Shown piece after piece: positions 10,784 through 20,928 of a stretch of DNA of 64,000 nt. A model generated the notes under the pieces. That model was given only the letters and a program-made list of their open reading frames with translations, did no database searches and was not told where the DNA came from. How positions within the stretch are numbered: position 1 is the first letter of the stretch; each line of letters opens with the position of its first letter. This DNA comes from Patella vulgata (lineage: Eukaryota; Mollusca; Gastropoda; Patellidae), in the NCBI RefSeq assembly GCF_932274485.2, contig NC_065880.2, positions 88,471,730 through 88,535,729 of the forward strand, read 5' to 3'. The position numbers were made by a program, and so were the translations under genes.

Positions 10784-11150
10784 CTAAGTCCTGACATTTT
10801 AAAGAATAATTAAATGTATTCATTGTTTTTTATTAAAGTTTCCTCGCTTACATCTAAAAACAAAGTAGTGTCATCTTCCTATTGAGATATTTTACATTCT
10901 TGATTAAAATACAGATGTGACGTCATTCTTTTATGTTGGCGTACCATTATTTCAAATCATGGTACGGGCAATGTGCCAAGCGTACTAGTTGAAATTTTGG
11001 ACCCACTTGACGTATTTCATTGCAAAGCACGTGGATAATATATTGAAACAACAGCCCGGGACTGACGTCACTCGTGTTTTTTTTCAATATAAAACTTAAT
11101 GTCTCGCTCTCGACCATTAAACCACACTTAAAGATTGTTATTTCCTTAAT

Positions 11151-11435
11151 GGGGGGGGGGTTGGATTTCCGAATGGTTAGCACGTGCGCGCTCTATCATA
11201 AGGCCTGTCACTGAGACAACTGGCGTGGTTTCGAATCTCCGGTTGTACGTGACAAGGAGTAGGGTCGCCTGTCCAACTTCGTCGGTTTTCTCCGGGTCCT
11301 CCCACTGCTAAAGACCCCTACGCGCAAGCGAATTATTGAAATAAAATTAAACCATATGTTAATCCCGAAATGACCGGGTTTGTGTCGAGTGGACGTTAAA
11401 CCCCATCTCCCTCTGTCTGTCTGTCTGTCTGTCTG

Positions 11436-11467
<32 letters not shown>
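11151..11467 (+). mobile_element. SINE-A, full length
   Basis: Head (ccgaatggttagcacgtgcg), core with one short deletion, and a tail followed by (tctg)n and (tc)n. Perfect 12-bp TSD tatttccttaat at 11139-11150 and 11468-11479. Confidence 0.92.
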
Positions 11468-11468
<1 letters not shown>

Positions 11469-11541
11469 ATTTCCTTAATTTCTTTGTTTTGTTTTTTATT
11501 GGGTTATTTTTCCTCCAAATATTAATAAGAATTTTGCTACT

Positions 11542-11789
11542 TTAAATGTGCATTATGTAAGATTTGGATAAAGAGCTGTCGTTCTTGCTTTAATAGTTCA
11601 AAAATGAAACATGAATTTAAAAATTTCATTCAGATTCTTTACTTTGAGCGATTGAAAATTTAGCTATATTGTTTATTATCGTAGCATACTAATTCCGAAT
11701 TATCCATTTATCGTTAAATTTTTAAATCCAGGGGATATTCAAATTCATTTAAATCTCGGCCATCCGACGAGTCTAGAGCGTTGATTATA
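11542..11789 (-). mobile_element. MITE-T, partial and diverged
   Basis: Starts ttaaatgtgcattatgtaag and runs through ataaagagctgtcgttcttg and aaaatttcattcagatt. Near 11760-11788 it reads 'gtctagagcgttgattatagg', as in intact MITE-T. It is cut by SINE-B on the right. Confidence 0.65.
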
Positions 11790-12113
11790 GGCTTGGCCGA
11801 GAAAGTTTATGGGGATTTTCCGACGTGGTTTCCCCTTGTCAGTGATGCAGGACGGAGGGCCTACCAAGGACAGCTGTCTAGTCGTTCGGATGTGAAGAAA
11901 AACCGAGGCCCTGTGCAAGTAATCTCTTAGCATCTGTAATTCGATATAATACATTGACGTGCACGTAAAAGATCCCTTGACTGTTGGAAATTCGATATTA
12001 TAGTAGACCATAGTCCCTCATAGCACACTGCATGGCGCATGCCTGTCTTCATTTTGTCCAGTATAGGAGCAAAACAGCAGAACACCAGGACGTTAAACCC
12101 CATTTCATTTCAT
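11790..12113 (+). mobile_element. SINE-B, head missing
   Basis: Begins at ttggccgagaaagtttat. The core contains a partial duplication (two 'attcgata(t)' segments) and the tail is intact. Confidence 0.85.
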
Positions 12114-12489
12114 GTGAATAAATAATAAGTCAGATAAAATCTGAAGCCAACGGATATACACACTACATCTTTAAGAACTACGTTAGTCCATCAGTTTAGA
12201 AATCTGAGTCAATAAATTCCCATAATTTCCGTCATGTTTGAATTTAATCCGGGAAATGTTGCGTGCGGAAGGGATAACTCGGACTAAAAGTACAACTTTA
12301 TATTCCATTAACATTTAAGACTGGATAAACTTAGCGTGACGTCACGTACTTACCCTTAAATCTCTAAATAATATAGGAGCGTAGAATAGTTCCATGAAAT
12401 GGTGATTAATTTCCTTACAAGAAAAACAACAGAGGGCGTCGTCATTTAGTAGACGAACTGTGATTTATAATCACCGCCTGGGTTGGTTT
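12114..12489. other. No recognised feature
   Basis: AT-rich, no protein-like frame, no known repeat. Confidence 0.45.
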
Positions 12490-12794
12490 GAGAGAAAGAG
12501 AGAGATAGAGATAGATGGGGTTTAACGTCCACTCGACACAAACTAGGTCATTTCGGGACTAACATATGGTTCAATTTTATTTCAATAATTCGCTTGCGCC
12601 AGGGGTCTTGTCACGTACAACCGGGGAATCGAAACCACGTCTGATGACTCAATGACAGGCCTTATGATAAAACGCGCACACGCTTACCATAAGCAGTGGG
12701 AGGAAACCGAAGGGCCCGGAGAAAACCCACAAGATTGGACAGGTGCCCCTACTCCTTGTCACGTACAACCGGGGAATCGAAACCACGCCAGTTG
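12490..12794 (-). mobile_element. SINE-A, rearranged
   Basis: Tail, then a jump from the core to the head region (ccggggaatcgaaaccacg), then core and head sequence a second time. Either two partial copies are fused or a segment was duplicated. Confidence 0.75.
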
Positions 12795-12857
12795 TATGTT
12801 ATAACTGTAAGAAAGAAACCAAAACAGTGTTGGCATACACAATCTACAAGACCCAAT

Positions 12858-13075
12858 ATTCAATATGAATAAACGAAGAAGGAATATATTGAATATGAAT
12901 AAATGATTGACGAAAGGACGAATAAATTGAATATGAATAAATGAAGGAGGAATAAATTGAATATGAATAAATGAAGGACGAATAAACGAAGGACGAATAA
13001 ATTGAATATGAATAAATTAAGGACGAATAAACGAAGGACGAATAAATTGAATATGAATAAATTAAGGACGAAGAA
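12858..13075. repeat. Minisatellite of gaatatgaataaat / aaggacgaataaa words
   Basis: About 14-bp and 13-bp words alternate many times (gaatatgaataaat, gaaggacgaataaa, ttaaggacgaataaa). No coding role. Confidence 0.85.
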
Positions 13076-13465
13076 ACTGACAGAGAAAATCGGAAGACTC
13101 TATTTTCAATATGAATAAATTGGTACAGAAACTCTACAGACCCCTTCTAGTATTCGAAAAAGGGAATAAAGAACCTATAATCATTAAAATAAACCAAATT
13201 TGTTTCCATGGAAACACACAAATGGTTAAATCCGATATATGTCTAATCAGCAAAAGACACGACTGCTATAATATAGTATGTGTGAAGAAAGTTCCTTGAT
13301 GGGTTTATGAGATATTTCCCGGAACGAAAATCGTGACAGAAGGCCAGGCGGGGTCTCATTTAATATGTACCCATTAACTTGGTTCATTAAGAGATGTATA
13401 TATAATATATGACACCCCCCCCCCCCCGAGGAATTTAATGCAATCTGAATAAAACACAGATCCTG
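13076..13465. other. No gene; short C-tract
   Basis: A C14 tract lies at about 13414-13427. The 62-codon frame at 13111-13299 (+) is unsupported. Nothing else recognised. Confidence 0.4.
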
Positions 13466-13527
13466 TTTCGTCTTCATTAGCCCAGTCGGGGCAGAACAGT
13501 AGGACGTTAAACCCCATTTCATTTCAT
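13466..13527 (+). mobile_element. SINE-B 3' end only
   Basis: Reads cgtcttcattagcccagtcg, then ggacgttaaaccccatttc. Confidence 0.8.
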
Positions 13528-13595
13528 ATCATATTTTCGAGTTTTCGTCTGAACGGCTTATCCTTGCCATGCACGTTCATTTTCACACATAGTGA

Positions 13596-13810
13596 GAGAG
13601 AGAGAGAAATGGGGTTTAACGTCCACTCGACACAAACTAGGTCATATCGGGACTAACATATGGTTTAATTTTATTTCAATAATTCGCTTGCGAGTAGGAG
13701 TCTTTAGCAGTGGGAGGAAACCGGAGGACCAGGAGAAAACCCACAAGGTTGGACGGGCGACCCTACTCCTTGTCACGTACAACCGGGGATTCGAAACCAC
13801 GCCAGTCGAC
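13596..13810 (-). mobile_element. SINE-A, 5'-truncated
   Basis: Lacks the outer tRNA-like head. Perfect 13-bp TSD tcacacatagtga at 13583-13595 and 13811-13823, showing insertion as a truncated copy. Confidence 0.92.
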
Positions 13811-13841
13811 TCACACATAGTGATCGAACCCATCTCGCCCT

Positions 13842-13991
13842 GGGCCCTGTTTCACGACATTTTAACTAAAGATAAAATCCAAATTTTAGTAGATACTTTA
13901 ATTTTGATTGGCTATATATAAGCACTAAAATCAATCTAATATTACTAAAATTTGGATTTTATCTTAGTTAAAATTTCGTGAAACAGGCTCC
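13842..13991. mobile_element. MITE-G, 150 bp
   Basis: Almost the whole element is palindromic: gggccctgtttcacgacatt at the left, and aaatttcgtgaaacaggctcc at the right is its inverse. Arms continue through aagataaaatccaaatttta. Confidence 0.8.
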
Positions 13992-14502
13992 TGGTCAGTG
14001 TATTAGCTCTGTAGTCATCGATCCACCTGAATAAAAAGAAACGCATTGATACAATCGAAAATGTAACACTAATAATTAGAACGGATTTGCTTACTCTTTT
14101 TAAAACACCTTATAACACTTATGAAATCAGACCGGGTACTAGAATAACCGGAGACAATCCAGCACCAACGCTTTCATTTCTTAAAAAAAATATACCTTTT
14201 TCTATTCGATGTAAATTCTATCCCAAACTTCTGTTCATATTTTTTTTTGATTAAGCAATCGGACCACATCAAAAACAAATACCCCATAATTCCATACAAT
14301 TATACTTTAATCCCATACAAATACCCCATAATTCTATACAAATATCCTTTAATTCCATACAAATATCCGATATAATTGAAAACAATCACTTTTTGATTTT
14401 TTTTTTAACTTACAGCTAGTAACTCCATATTAGAAAGTAATTCACTTCAACAGGAAATGAAAACATTAATAACTAATCTGGGATTAATCTATTCAATTTT
14501 GA
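13992..14502. other. No gene; small minisatellite at 14274-14372
   Basis: At 14274-14372 the words 'ataccccataattcc' and 'atacaaat(a)tcc' repeat four or five times with a period near 24 bp. The rest is unremarkable AT-rich sequence. Confidence 0.55.
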
Positions 14503-14600
14503 TAAGGCCAACTTCAAGTTTGGTAAATGGCCACGAGATATAAACGCTTACCCTGGACCAAGCCCTAATACTTACCCTAACCCTAACCTACAAGAGCCCA
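14503..14600 (-). mobile_element. Half of the telomere-motif MITE
   Basis: Reads taaggccaacttcaag, then ccacgagatataaac, then taccctaaccctaacctac. It aligns with the reverse complement of one half of the element at 50289-50479. It is cut by the next element at 14601. Confidence 0.65.
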
Positions 14601-15262
14601 GGGGGTTAACCTAGCTGAAAAGTATACCAATTTTCTCCTATATGGTATCAATGTATGTGTATCTGGTATCATCAGAATGTAAGTCTGCCGGGTTTCTGGT
14701 GGTGGGTGTGGTATTCCACGCCCAAAATGCCATGCCCCCCAACTAGTCTAGATTAGCTCAAAAGTGTACCACATGAAAATCGCACAGCAATGTACCGTAC
14801 ATCTTCAGGTATTACAAAAACACTCTGACAGACATTTCTAGTGGTGGGGTACCCCTGACAGAGCTATGTAATTGCCAGACATTTGTAGTGATGGAGTATC
14901 CCTGACAAGTGTTATCTAATTTCCAGACCAAAGCTAGGCTAGATTAGCTGAAATCTGTACCACCTAAAACAGCTTTGGAGTTGTTCACCAGTTCAGTACC
15001 ACCACAGGAATTATGAATGACCACTGCCAGACAGTTTGTGCGGTGGGTTGTAATACCTGAAGATGTACGGTACACTGCGGTAAGATTTTCGTGTGGTACA
15101 CGTTTGAGCTAATCTAGCCTAGTTGGGGATCATGGCATTAAGGGCGTGGAATACCACACCCCACCAGAAACCCGGCAGACTTATATTCTGATGATACCAG
15201 ATATACATACATTGATACCATATAGGAGAAAATTGGTACACTTTTCAGCTAGGTCGACCCCC
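14601..15262. mobile_element. Foldback-type element with about 215-bp inverted arms
   Basis: Arms 14601-14816 and 15050-15262 are inverted copies (left tip gggggttaacctagctgaaa; right tip, reversed, gggggtcgacctagctgaaa). The spacer has a roughly 48-bp direct repeat (agacattt(c/g)tagtg(g/a)tgg). No ORF. The superfamily is unknown. Confidence 0.8.
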
Positions 15263-15278
15263 TTGGCCCCGGTCTATT

Positions 15279-15422
15279 ATTTCGAATTCAATGGTTCTTT
15301 TACGTGCAGGCTGCTGTGTAGACGTGTCTCTGTTTTTCGTCCCTCCACCCTTCACCACTGACAAGGGGAAACCCCCTGATCATCGAACCAGCGTCTGTCG
15401 CAATGAACCATGACGACTCCCC
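15279..15422 (-). mobile_element. SINE-B, degraded partial copy
   Basis: Core words ggttcttttacgtgcaggc, gtttttcgtccctcc and cactgacaaggggaaacc are recognisable. The tail is missing and the head strongly diverged. Confidence 0.65.
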
Positions 15423-15551
15423 AATTAGTTTTTAATGTTACGGTAGGCGATAAAATTATAAGTGACTGGGGGCGGGGAAGCGTTAATTATTAGAAATCCG
15501 TGATCTGGTCTATTTAGAGAACGGTTTTGTTATTGTCTTCTTAAATTACAG

Positions 15552-15714
15552 TCGGTGGTTGGGGGGGGGGGGGGGGCGAACGGTTAGCACGTGCACGTTG
15601 TATTATGACGTCTGTCATTGAGTCAACTAGCGTGGTTTTGAATCCCTGGTTGTACGTGACAAGGAGTAGAGTTGCCTGTCCAACCATGTGGATTTTCGAT
15701 GGGTCATCCGGTTT
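15552..15714 (+). mobile_element. SINE-A, 3'-truncated
   Basis: G-run, head (cgaacggttagcacgtgcac) and the start of the core, ending at gggtcatccggttt. Confidence 0.8.
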
Positions 15715-15857
15715 GGCTGTAACCGTCGGTTGAAGATAATAAATTAATTAATAAGCACGGTTTTCTGTCTCATTTTGTCGTGCCAAACATGATTGTATTC
15801 CCTTAGTTTATGAATACACTTTATAGAACCGTTTAATTAATAGGTTACCAGGTAACG

Positions 15858-17195
15858 ACACATACGCCCACAGCTAAATCGTCCGGGAGGTCGACAAGTA
15901 GTGTTGTCCCATATCTATTCTTTTGTAGGTAATAAGGGCCTTTACAAGACAATTGCATACAAATCAGATTATAATTTAATTTTCAAGATTTAACAAGGTT
16001 CTACAAAGCAAAACAAGGGCCTTAGCTCTCTGTAAGTAATTAACAGAAATTGTTGAAATTTCACTAATTTAAATGATGCATATAAATTTTATACAGATCG
16101 AATTATCACGTTGTCGCTCGAGCTTCAGGGTTCAACAAAGTGAAACAACGGCTGTAACTCTAGAAGTAATTAATGGAAATTGCTGAAATTCAATAGGCTC
16201 CTAATCAACCTCTGAAGTCTTGTATACTTCCGCCTCAAAATGATGAATATTCACCAAAACCTGGCAGAAAATGTATATGCAAACCCTCTTCTTCGATTCT
16301 ACACCCAAAAATCAACACAAATCGCCATGCAAAAGGGGGAAAATGGAAAAGGGAAAGAAAAACTAAAAAAACCTTTGGCACTTGTTTCAATGGTCTAGTC
16401 ACTGCGGATTTATTTTGTGTGACGTCAGCGCATGGCGGCAGTGACAAATGGAAATGGACGAAAGTGATGTAAATATTGGAAACAAGTGGCTATGATATCG
16501 TTTTGTGGGAGTATTTATGCAAATCAAAACGACTAGATTGAAGAAAAAACATATCTGAGTGATTCGACAGAGGTTTGATTGCCTGACATTATGGTGTATG
16601 CATATATATACGGATAGAAGGTCAGACTCCTGTGGTTTCAATAATTTAAATGATGCATATACAGATCGGATGATCACATTTGTTGTTTGAGTGGTCACAA
16701 GGTCCAACAAAGTAAAACAAGGGCCATAACTCTAGACGTAATAAACGGAAATTACGGAAATTCAATAGGCTTCTTCTTTTCACTAACTTAAATGGTGCAT
16801 ATAAATTTCATACAGATCGTATTATAACTTTTGTCGCTAAAGCGTTCACAAGGTTCAACAAATTAACGGAAATTTCTGACATTCAATAGGCTTTTTCATT
16901 TCACTAATCTAAATGGTGCATATAAATTTCATACAGATCGAATGATAACTTTTGTCATTAGAGCGTTCACAAGGTGCCTTAAAGTGAAAATTAACGTAAA
17001 TTATTGACTTCTTCGTCTCACTAATGTAATCAACACATATATATATATATATATATATATATCAATTTCAAAACAATCAGATGATAAATGTTGTCTGTAG
17101 AGTGTTCACAAGAAATAGTGGACGATGGACTGACCGAGGGACGGGTGGTGGGGGGCAACGGCAATATACGATCACATTTCCATGTGGGCGTATAA
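15858..17195. repeat. Array of a molluscan-type tandem repeat with inverted ends
   Basis: Units of about 130-150 bp carry 'aacaagggccataactcta', 'gaaattgctgaaattcaataggc', 'aatggtgcatataaatttcatac' and 'agatcgaatgataactttt'. They appear at 15930-16200 and 16650-17110, with unrelated sequence at about 16230-16650. The outer edges read catacgcccacagctaaatc at 15860 and, inverted, atacgcccacatggaaatgt at 17190, so the array may be the body of a transposable element. I remember this motif from other molluscan sequences but cannot check. Confidence 0.65.
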
Positions 17196-17546
17196 AAACA
17201 CAATTGTCAGCGATTGAGTAGCTGAGAGGCACAACAGGGATTTATTGTTTCTCGATGCGGGTGATAATCTTGTATTTATATTGAGATCTATTTAGAGAAC
17301 GTGATATATTCCACACGCGTACACTTTCCATCTACGTTGCTCTAATTTACTTTCTTATGTAACATTGATTTTTGACACGCGTGTGCACATCATTAATGTT
17401 TTTTTTAGAACAGCTTAGTGTTCAACTGTTATTAGAACCTATATATTATTTCCAGTGACAGATATTTATCTCAAGTGACAAATTAAGTCATGTGTAGTGA
17501 CAAATATAGTTATAAACCAAACAAAGAACATCTTATAATATCTTTA
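17196..17546. other. No recognised feature
   Basis: No repeat family or protein-like frame seen. Confidence 0.45.
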
Positions 17547-17802
17547 GAGAGAGAGAGAGGGGGGGGGGGTGAACGTCCACTCAACACAAACTAGGTCATT
17601 TCAAACTAGGTTCAAATTTATTTCAATAATTCGTCTCAGCGTAGTGGTCTTTAGCAGTGGAAAGACACCGGGGGACCCGAAGAAAACCCTGGAGTTTGGA
17701 CAGGCGACCGACCCTACTTTGTCACGTACAACCGGGGAATCGAAACTACGCCATTTGACTCAATGACAGAATTTATGATACATCGTGCACCTGCATCCAA
17801 CC
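17547..17802 (-). mobile_element. SINE-A, full length but diverged
   Basis: Small deletions in the head and a local duplication (aaactaggtcatttcaaactagg). Confidence 0.85.
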
Positions 17803-17838
17803 TCTCCTTATCTCTATGGATAATATTCACTCCTGTAT

Positions 17839-18083
17839 TGGGGATCACGTGGCTAAGTGGGTAAAACGCTGGCTCGCTAGCCTGGAGGACGGGTGTTCGA
17901 TCCCTGCATTGGCCGAGAAAGTTCATTCGTATTTTCCGGCGTGGTTTCCCCTTGTCAGTAGCGGAGGGCCTGGAATTCGATATAGCAGTAGCCAAAATTT
18001 CACTCATAGCACACGTTATGGCGTATGCCCGCCTTCATTAGCCCAGTCGGGAAAACAGTAGGACGTTAAACCCCACTTCACTT
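17839..18083 (+). mobile_element. SINE-B, internally deleted
   Basis: Intact A box (tggctaagtgggtaaaacgc) and B box, then a deletion that removes most of the core. Possible short TSD gtattgg on both sides. Confidence 0.85.
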
Positions 18084-18476
18084 CGTATTGGCCGTAGTGG
18101 TCTAACATAATATCTATAGTCTGAAGGTTGTGTACCTTTTTTAATAATCTACTTCTTGGTCAGAAATAAAAACAAAGAAAATATTTAATTAAGTAAATTT
18201 AATAACAACTAAAATTTGGTATCAAGTGGCTTTTGTTTAACTTTTCAAAATATGAAATAACCAGCTTTTGATATATTATAAAAAGAAAAGATGGTCGCAG
18301 CTGGAATGCAATTTCAACTTATATTCTGATAATATTCTTTCTCGCATTATTATAATCATTCTAGAGACTTTTGTTTAATCAATACTAAGCAGCAAAAGAA
18401 ACGTCAGGTTGGTATGTTACTCTGAATAGACACATTGCATAAAACTTGCCAAATGTTTTTATCCCATATCTCAGGT
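18084..18476. other. No recognised feature
   Basis: AT-rich with nothing recognised. Confidence 0.45.
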
Positions 18477-19262
18477 ATACTCTTCAAAATGCGTAACAAA
18501 CACTTGAAGAAACGGGAAGTGACGACAAAAATGACAAACACGAGTTATCCTTCTATACTCTTCAAAAAAAGTAGGGGATATTGAAATGCAAATACCTATG
18601 CAGGTTGTGATATGATAAATAGTCATGGACACTTGACATGCTTTGAGAGTATGTTCACGGATGAAGAACTTATCATCCCAACAGAACCACTGGGCTGCAT
18701 GTGCGACACGCAATAGTGCCATACACGTGGGTGGGGTTCATTTTCAAATTTGACACTTCAAGGAAGGGTTGATGAAAACTGCCGCTTGCTGGTTTATCCT
18801 ATCCATGTTTGCTTTCCTATCGGTTCTTGCATAAGATTTACTGTTTAGCGTATCTTTGCTTTTGTGTGCTACGTTTAATTTGATCGGAAGACGTGTTCGT
18901 CGACGTCAACGTCAACCCTGCAAGAATTGGCCGTGACACTGCAAGATGAGTGGGTCAGATTGCCCCAAATCGTGATTGGACGGTTGATTAGGAGCATGCC
19001 ACGACGAATTTCTGAATGTCTGTGGATTGGTGGAGCAATTACTCATTATTAAGACAAAAATCAAAAACGTCCATTTTCACTTTTGACAGTGTATCTCTTC
19101 GTGAGTGAAATGGGGCCGTCCGATAAGCCGCCCATATGAACTGTTTATGTCCATGTGTAGGCAATTGGCCTGTTATTAACATACATTAGTTACCTCTAAT
19201 AATAACAGCAGTGCATTTCCGCAGTTTTGTATTGTTTCTGAATATCCCCCACTTTTTTTGAA
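18477..19262 (-). mobile_element. Tc1/mariner deletion derivative with duplicated left end
   Basis: The outer left end tatactcttcaaaa (18477) and right end ctttttttgaaaagtata (19250-19268) are inverted. A second left end, tatactcttcaaaaaaagta, starts at 18555. Between them lies only the transposase C-terminal part, read on the + strand near 18905-19050: LQELAVTLQDEW, then LIRSMPRRI. It cannot move by itself. A sister copy is at 54497-55262. Confidence 0.75.
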
Positions 19263-19271
19263 AAGTATATT

Positions 19272-20036
19272 TGTAAATCGTGCAATTTTCACCTGTACAA
19301 CATTGGTAGAACCCGTCCATATATCAATTTTGACACCTGTAAATTACTTGTCAACTCCATTATTACATCTAGACTCGATTATTGTAACTCATTGCTTGTT
19401 GGACTTCCCGCAAAAAGGCCTATACCCTCTTAAACTCATTCAGAATAACTCTGCCCGTATTGTCTCACAAACCTCTCATCGTTCACCCATGACCCCTGTC
19501 CTTAAACAACTTCACTGGCTCCCTGTTTCTTTTCGCATCGATTTCAAAATTTTGTGTCTTACATATCTGTCAATCAACTGTCCTGAATCGCCTGTATATC
19601 TCAAAGAACCCTTACGCCAACTTCGTTCTTCAAATCTTCTTCTCCACGAGATGCGAAAAAGTAAAACACTCCTCGCCGAACGCCACTTTTCGATAGCAGC
19701 GCCGAAACCTTGGAACGATATATCCTTTCAAACAAGGACCAGTTTAAGTTTCGACATTTTTAAAAAGAACCTAAAACAGAATTGTTCCGAAAAGCCTCCA
19801 CGTAATTATATCCTTTACCAATTATTTTAATGTTCTATATTTTATTTTCCATTTTTAATTCTATTATATTGTTTTACCAAATAGTTTTTTTTATTCTTTT
19901 ATGATTTTATATATCTTATTCTTTTACATTGTGTACTCATAATCGTATATATTGTTTTGTACAAGTGCCACTGCGCAGCTTTACAAAATGGATTTTGGCG
20001 CTATACAAGTTCAATAAATTATTATTATTTTATTGT
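19272..20036 (+). mobile_element. LINE 3' end (CR1/L2/Jockey-type RT C-terminus and tail)
   Basis: The long frame 19258-19830 reads LIQNNSARIVSQTS, TPVLKQLHWLPVSFRIDFKI, LRSSNLLLHEMRKSKTLLAE and RHFSIAAPKPWNDI, the standard C-terminal wording of CR1/L2-type reverse transcriptases. Before it, in another frame, SIITSRLDYCNSLL is visible at about 19350-19400, so there is at least one frameshift. The first codons of the long frame lie in the Tc1 terminus and are not LINE. The 3' end ttggcgctatacaagttcaa followed by (att)n near 20010-20033 is the typical tail. Endonuclease and RT core are missing. Confidence 0.85.
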
Positions 20037-20129
20037 ATATTTTATTTGTGACCACATCTCCAACTTTACCTGAGCAATAAGGCTCCTTCCCAAACACAGA
20101 ATTAAACCCAGGAAATGTTCTCAAAAACG

Positions 20130-20715
20130 CAACCGGACCAGCCCTATAAAATGCACCCCCATACCTGGTTGAATCATTCACACTACAACGTCAGCAGCAT
20201 GCAACGACTCACGACAGCTCAGAGGAACCAGGCGCTTCGGAGACTTGACGCTGGCCACACTGCCCAGGCCGTTGCCAATCACTTCCAGGCTTCAGCAACG
20301 CTTTCAGACCACCAACACCACGGGTGATCGCCCCCTAGCTGTTAGACCAAGGGCTACTTCAAGGCGACAAGACCGCCATGTTGGGCGACAGCACATGCAT
20401 AATCCCTTCACACAGGCATCTGAGACAGCACGTCAGACAGTTGAACACACAGAAGACCCATCAGTAGCGGTACAGTGCGCCGACGTCTCACCAGAGAGAA
20501 CATCCATTGCCGTAGACCTTACTTAAACCCGATTGAACATTTGGGATGAAATTCAGAGGAGACTTAATAACGTCGTACCATGGATTGTGTCAGGCTTTTC
20601 TGAGAGTGTGGTTTTAGGTGCCAATGGCGTTCATCAATCGTCTGGTCCACTCAATGTACAGACGCTGCGCTGCTGTTATTGACACTCGCGGTGGACACAC
20701 CAGATACTGATGTAT
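20130..20715 (+). pseudogene. Second Tc1-like lineage, degraded transposase
   Basis: Reads LTTAQRNQALRRLDAGHTAQ (DNA-binding helix-turn-helix region) at about 20190, RPRATSRRQDRHV at 20350, then in other frames YLNPIEHL (the catalytic E region) at 20525, ending near MAFINRLVHSMYRRC and GGHTRY at 20620-20710. The catalytic middle with both aspartates is mostly deleted. The wording differs from the copy at 20929-22461, so this is another lineage. No clear terminal repeats seen. Confidence 0.7.
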
Positions 20716-20928
20716 AGACTGTGTACAGATTCTAAACCTTCTCGTAATGTCTTGGAATTGCGATGAATTTTAATGTGTCAACATACTGTTCACAAAAAAT
20801 TGCTTTGATCCATTTAGTAAGTCGTTTTCTAGAATGATTTGATTAAAGTGCCTCTCTGATTTTGAAATCGTACTGACGTTTTTGGTTTGTTTTTATTTGG
20901 GGGGGGGGGGGGTGCTGTTTAGTTTATA

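Larger units (their letters stand above)
10060..10905 (-). mobile_element. LINE fragment (region after the RT active site), split by SINE-A
   Basis: Minus-strand pieces read DDTTLFLD (near 10880), SGLRVNKEKTVAICI, KLCNNFEFVW, a segment with LEEITEINFSPKLK and GKVIVIKSL, and finally KKIEKIINDFLWSNGGDKK (near 10090-10140). The order and wording match the RT-to-C-terminal part of L1/Tx1-like non-LTR retrotransposons. Several frame breaks are present, and the usual Y/F before the DD pair is lost. A SINE-A sits between the last two pieces. Confidence 0.75.

Noticed and set aside
12858-13075. CRISPR-like array
   Set aside because: Units are contiguous without spacers of constant length; this is eukaryotic minisatellite DNA.
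16235-16710. Two minus-strand frames of 70 and 103 codons
   Set aside because: No family resemblance; they lie in sequence interrupting the tandem repeat and look random.
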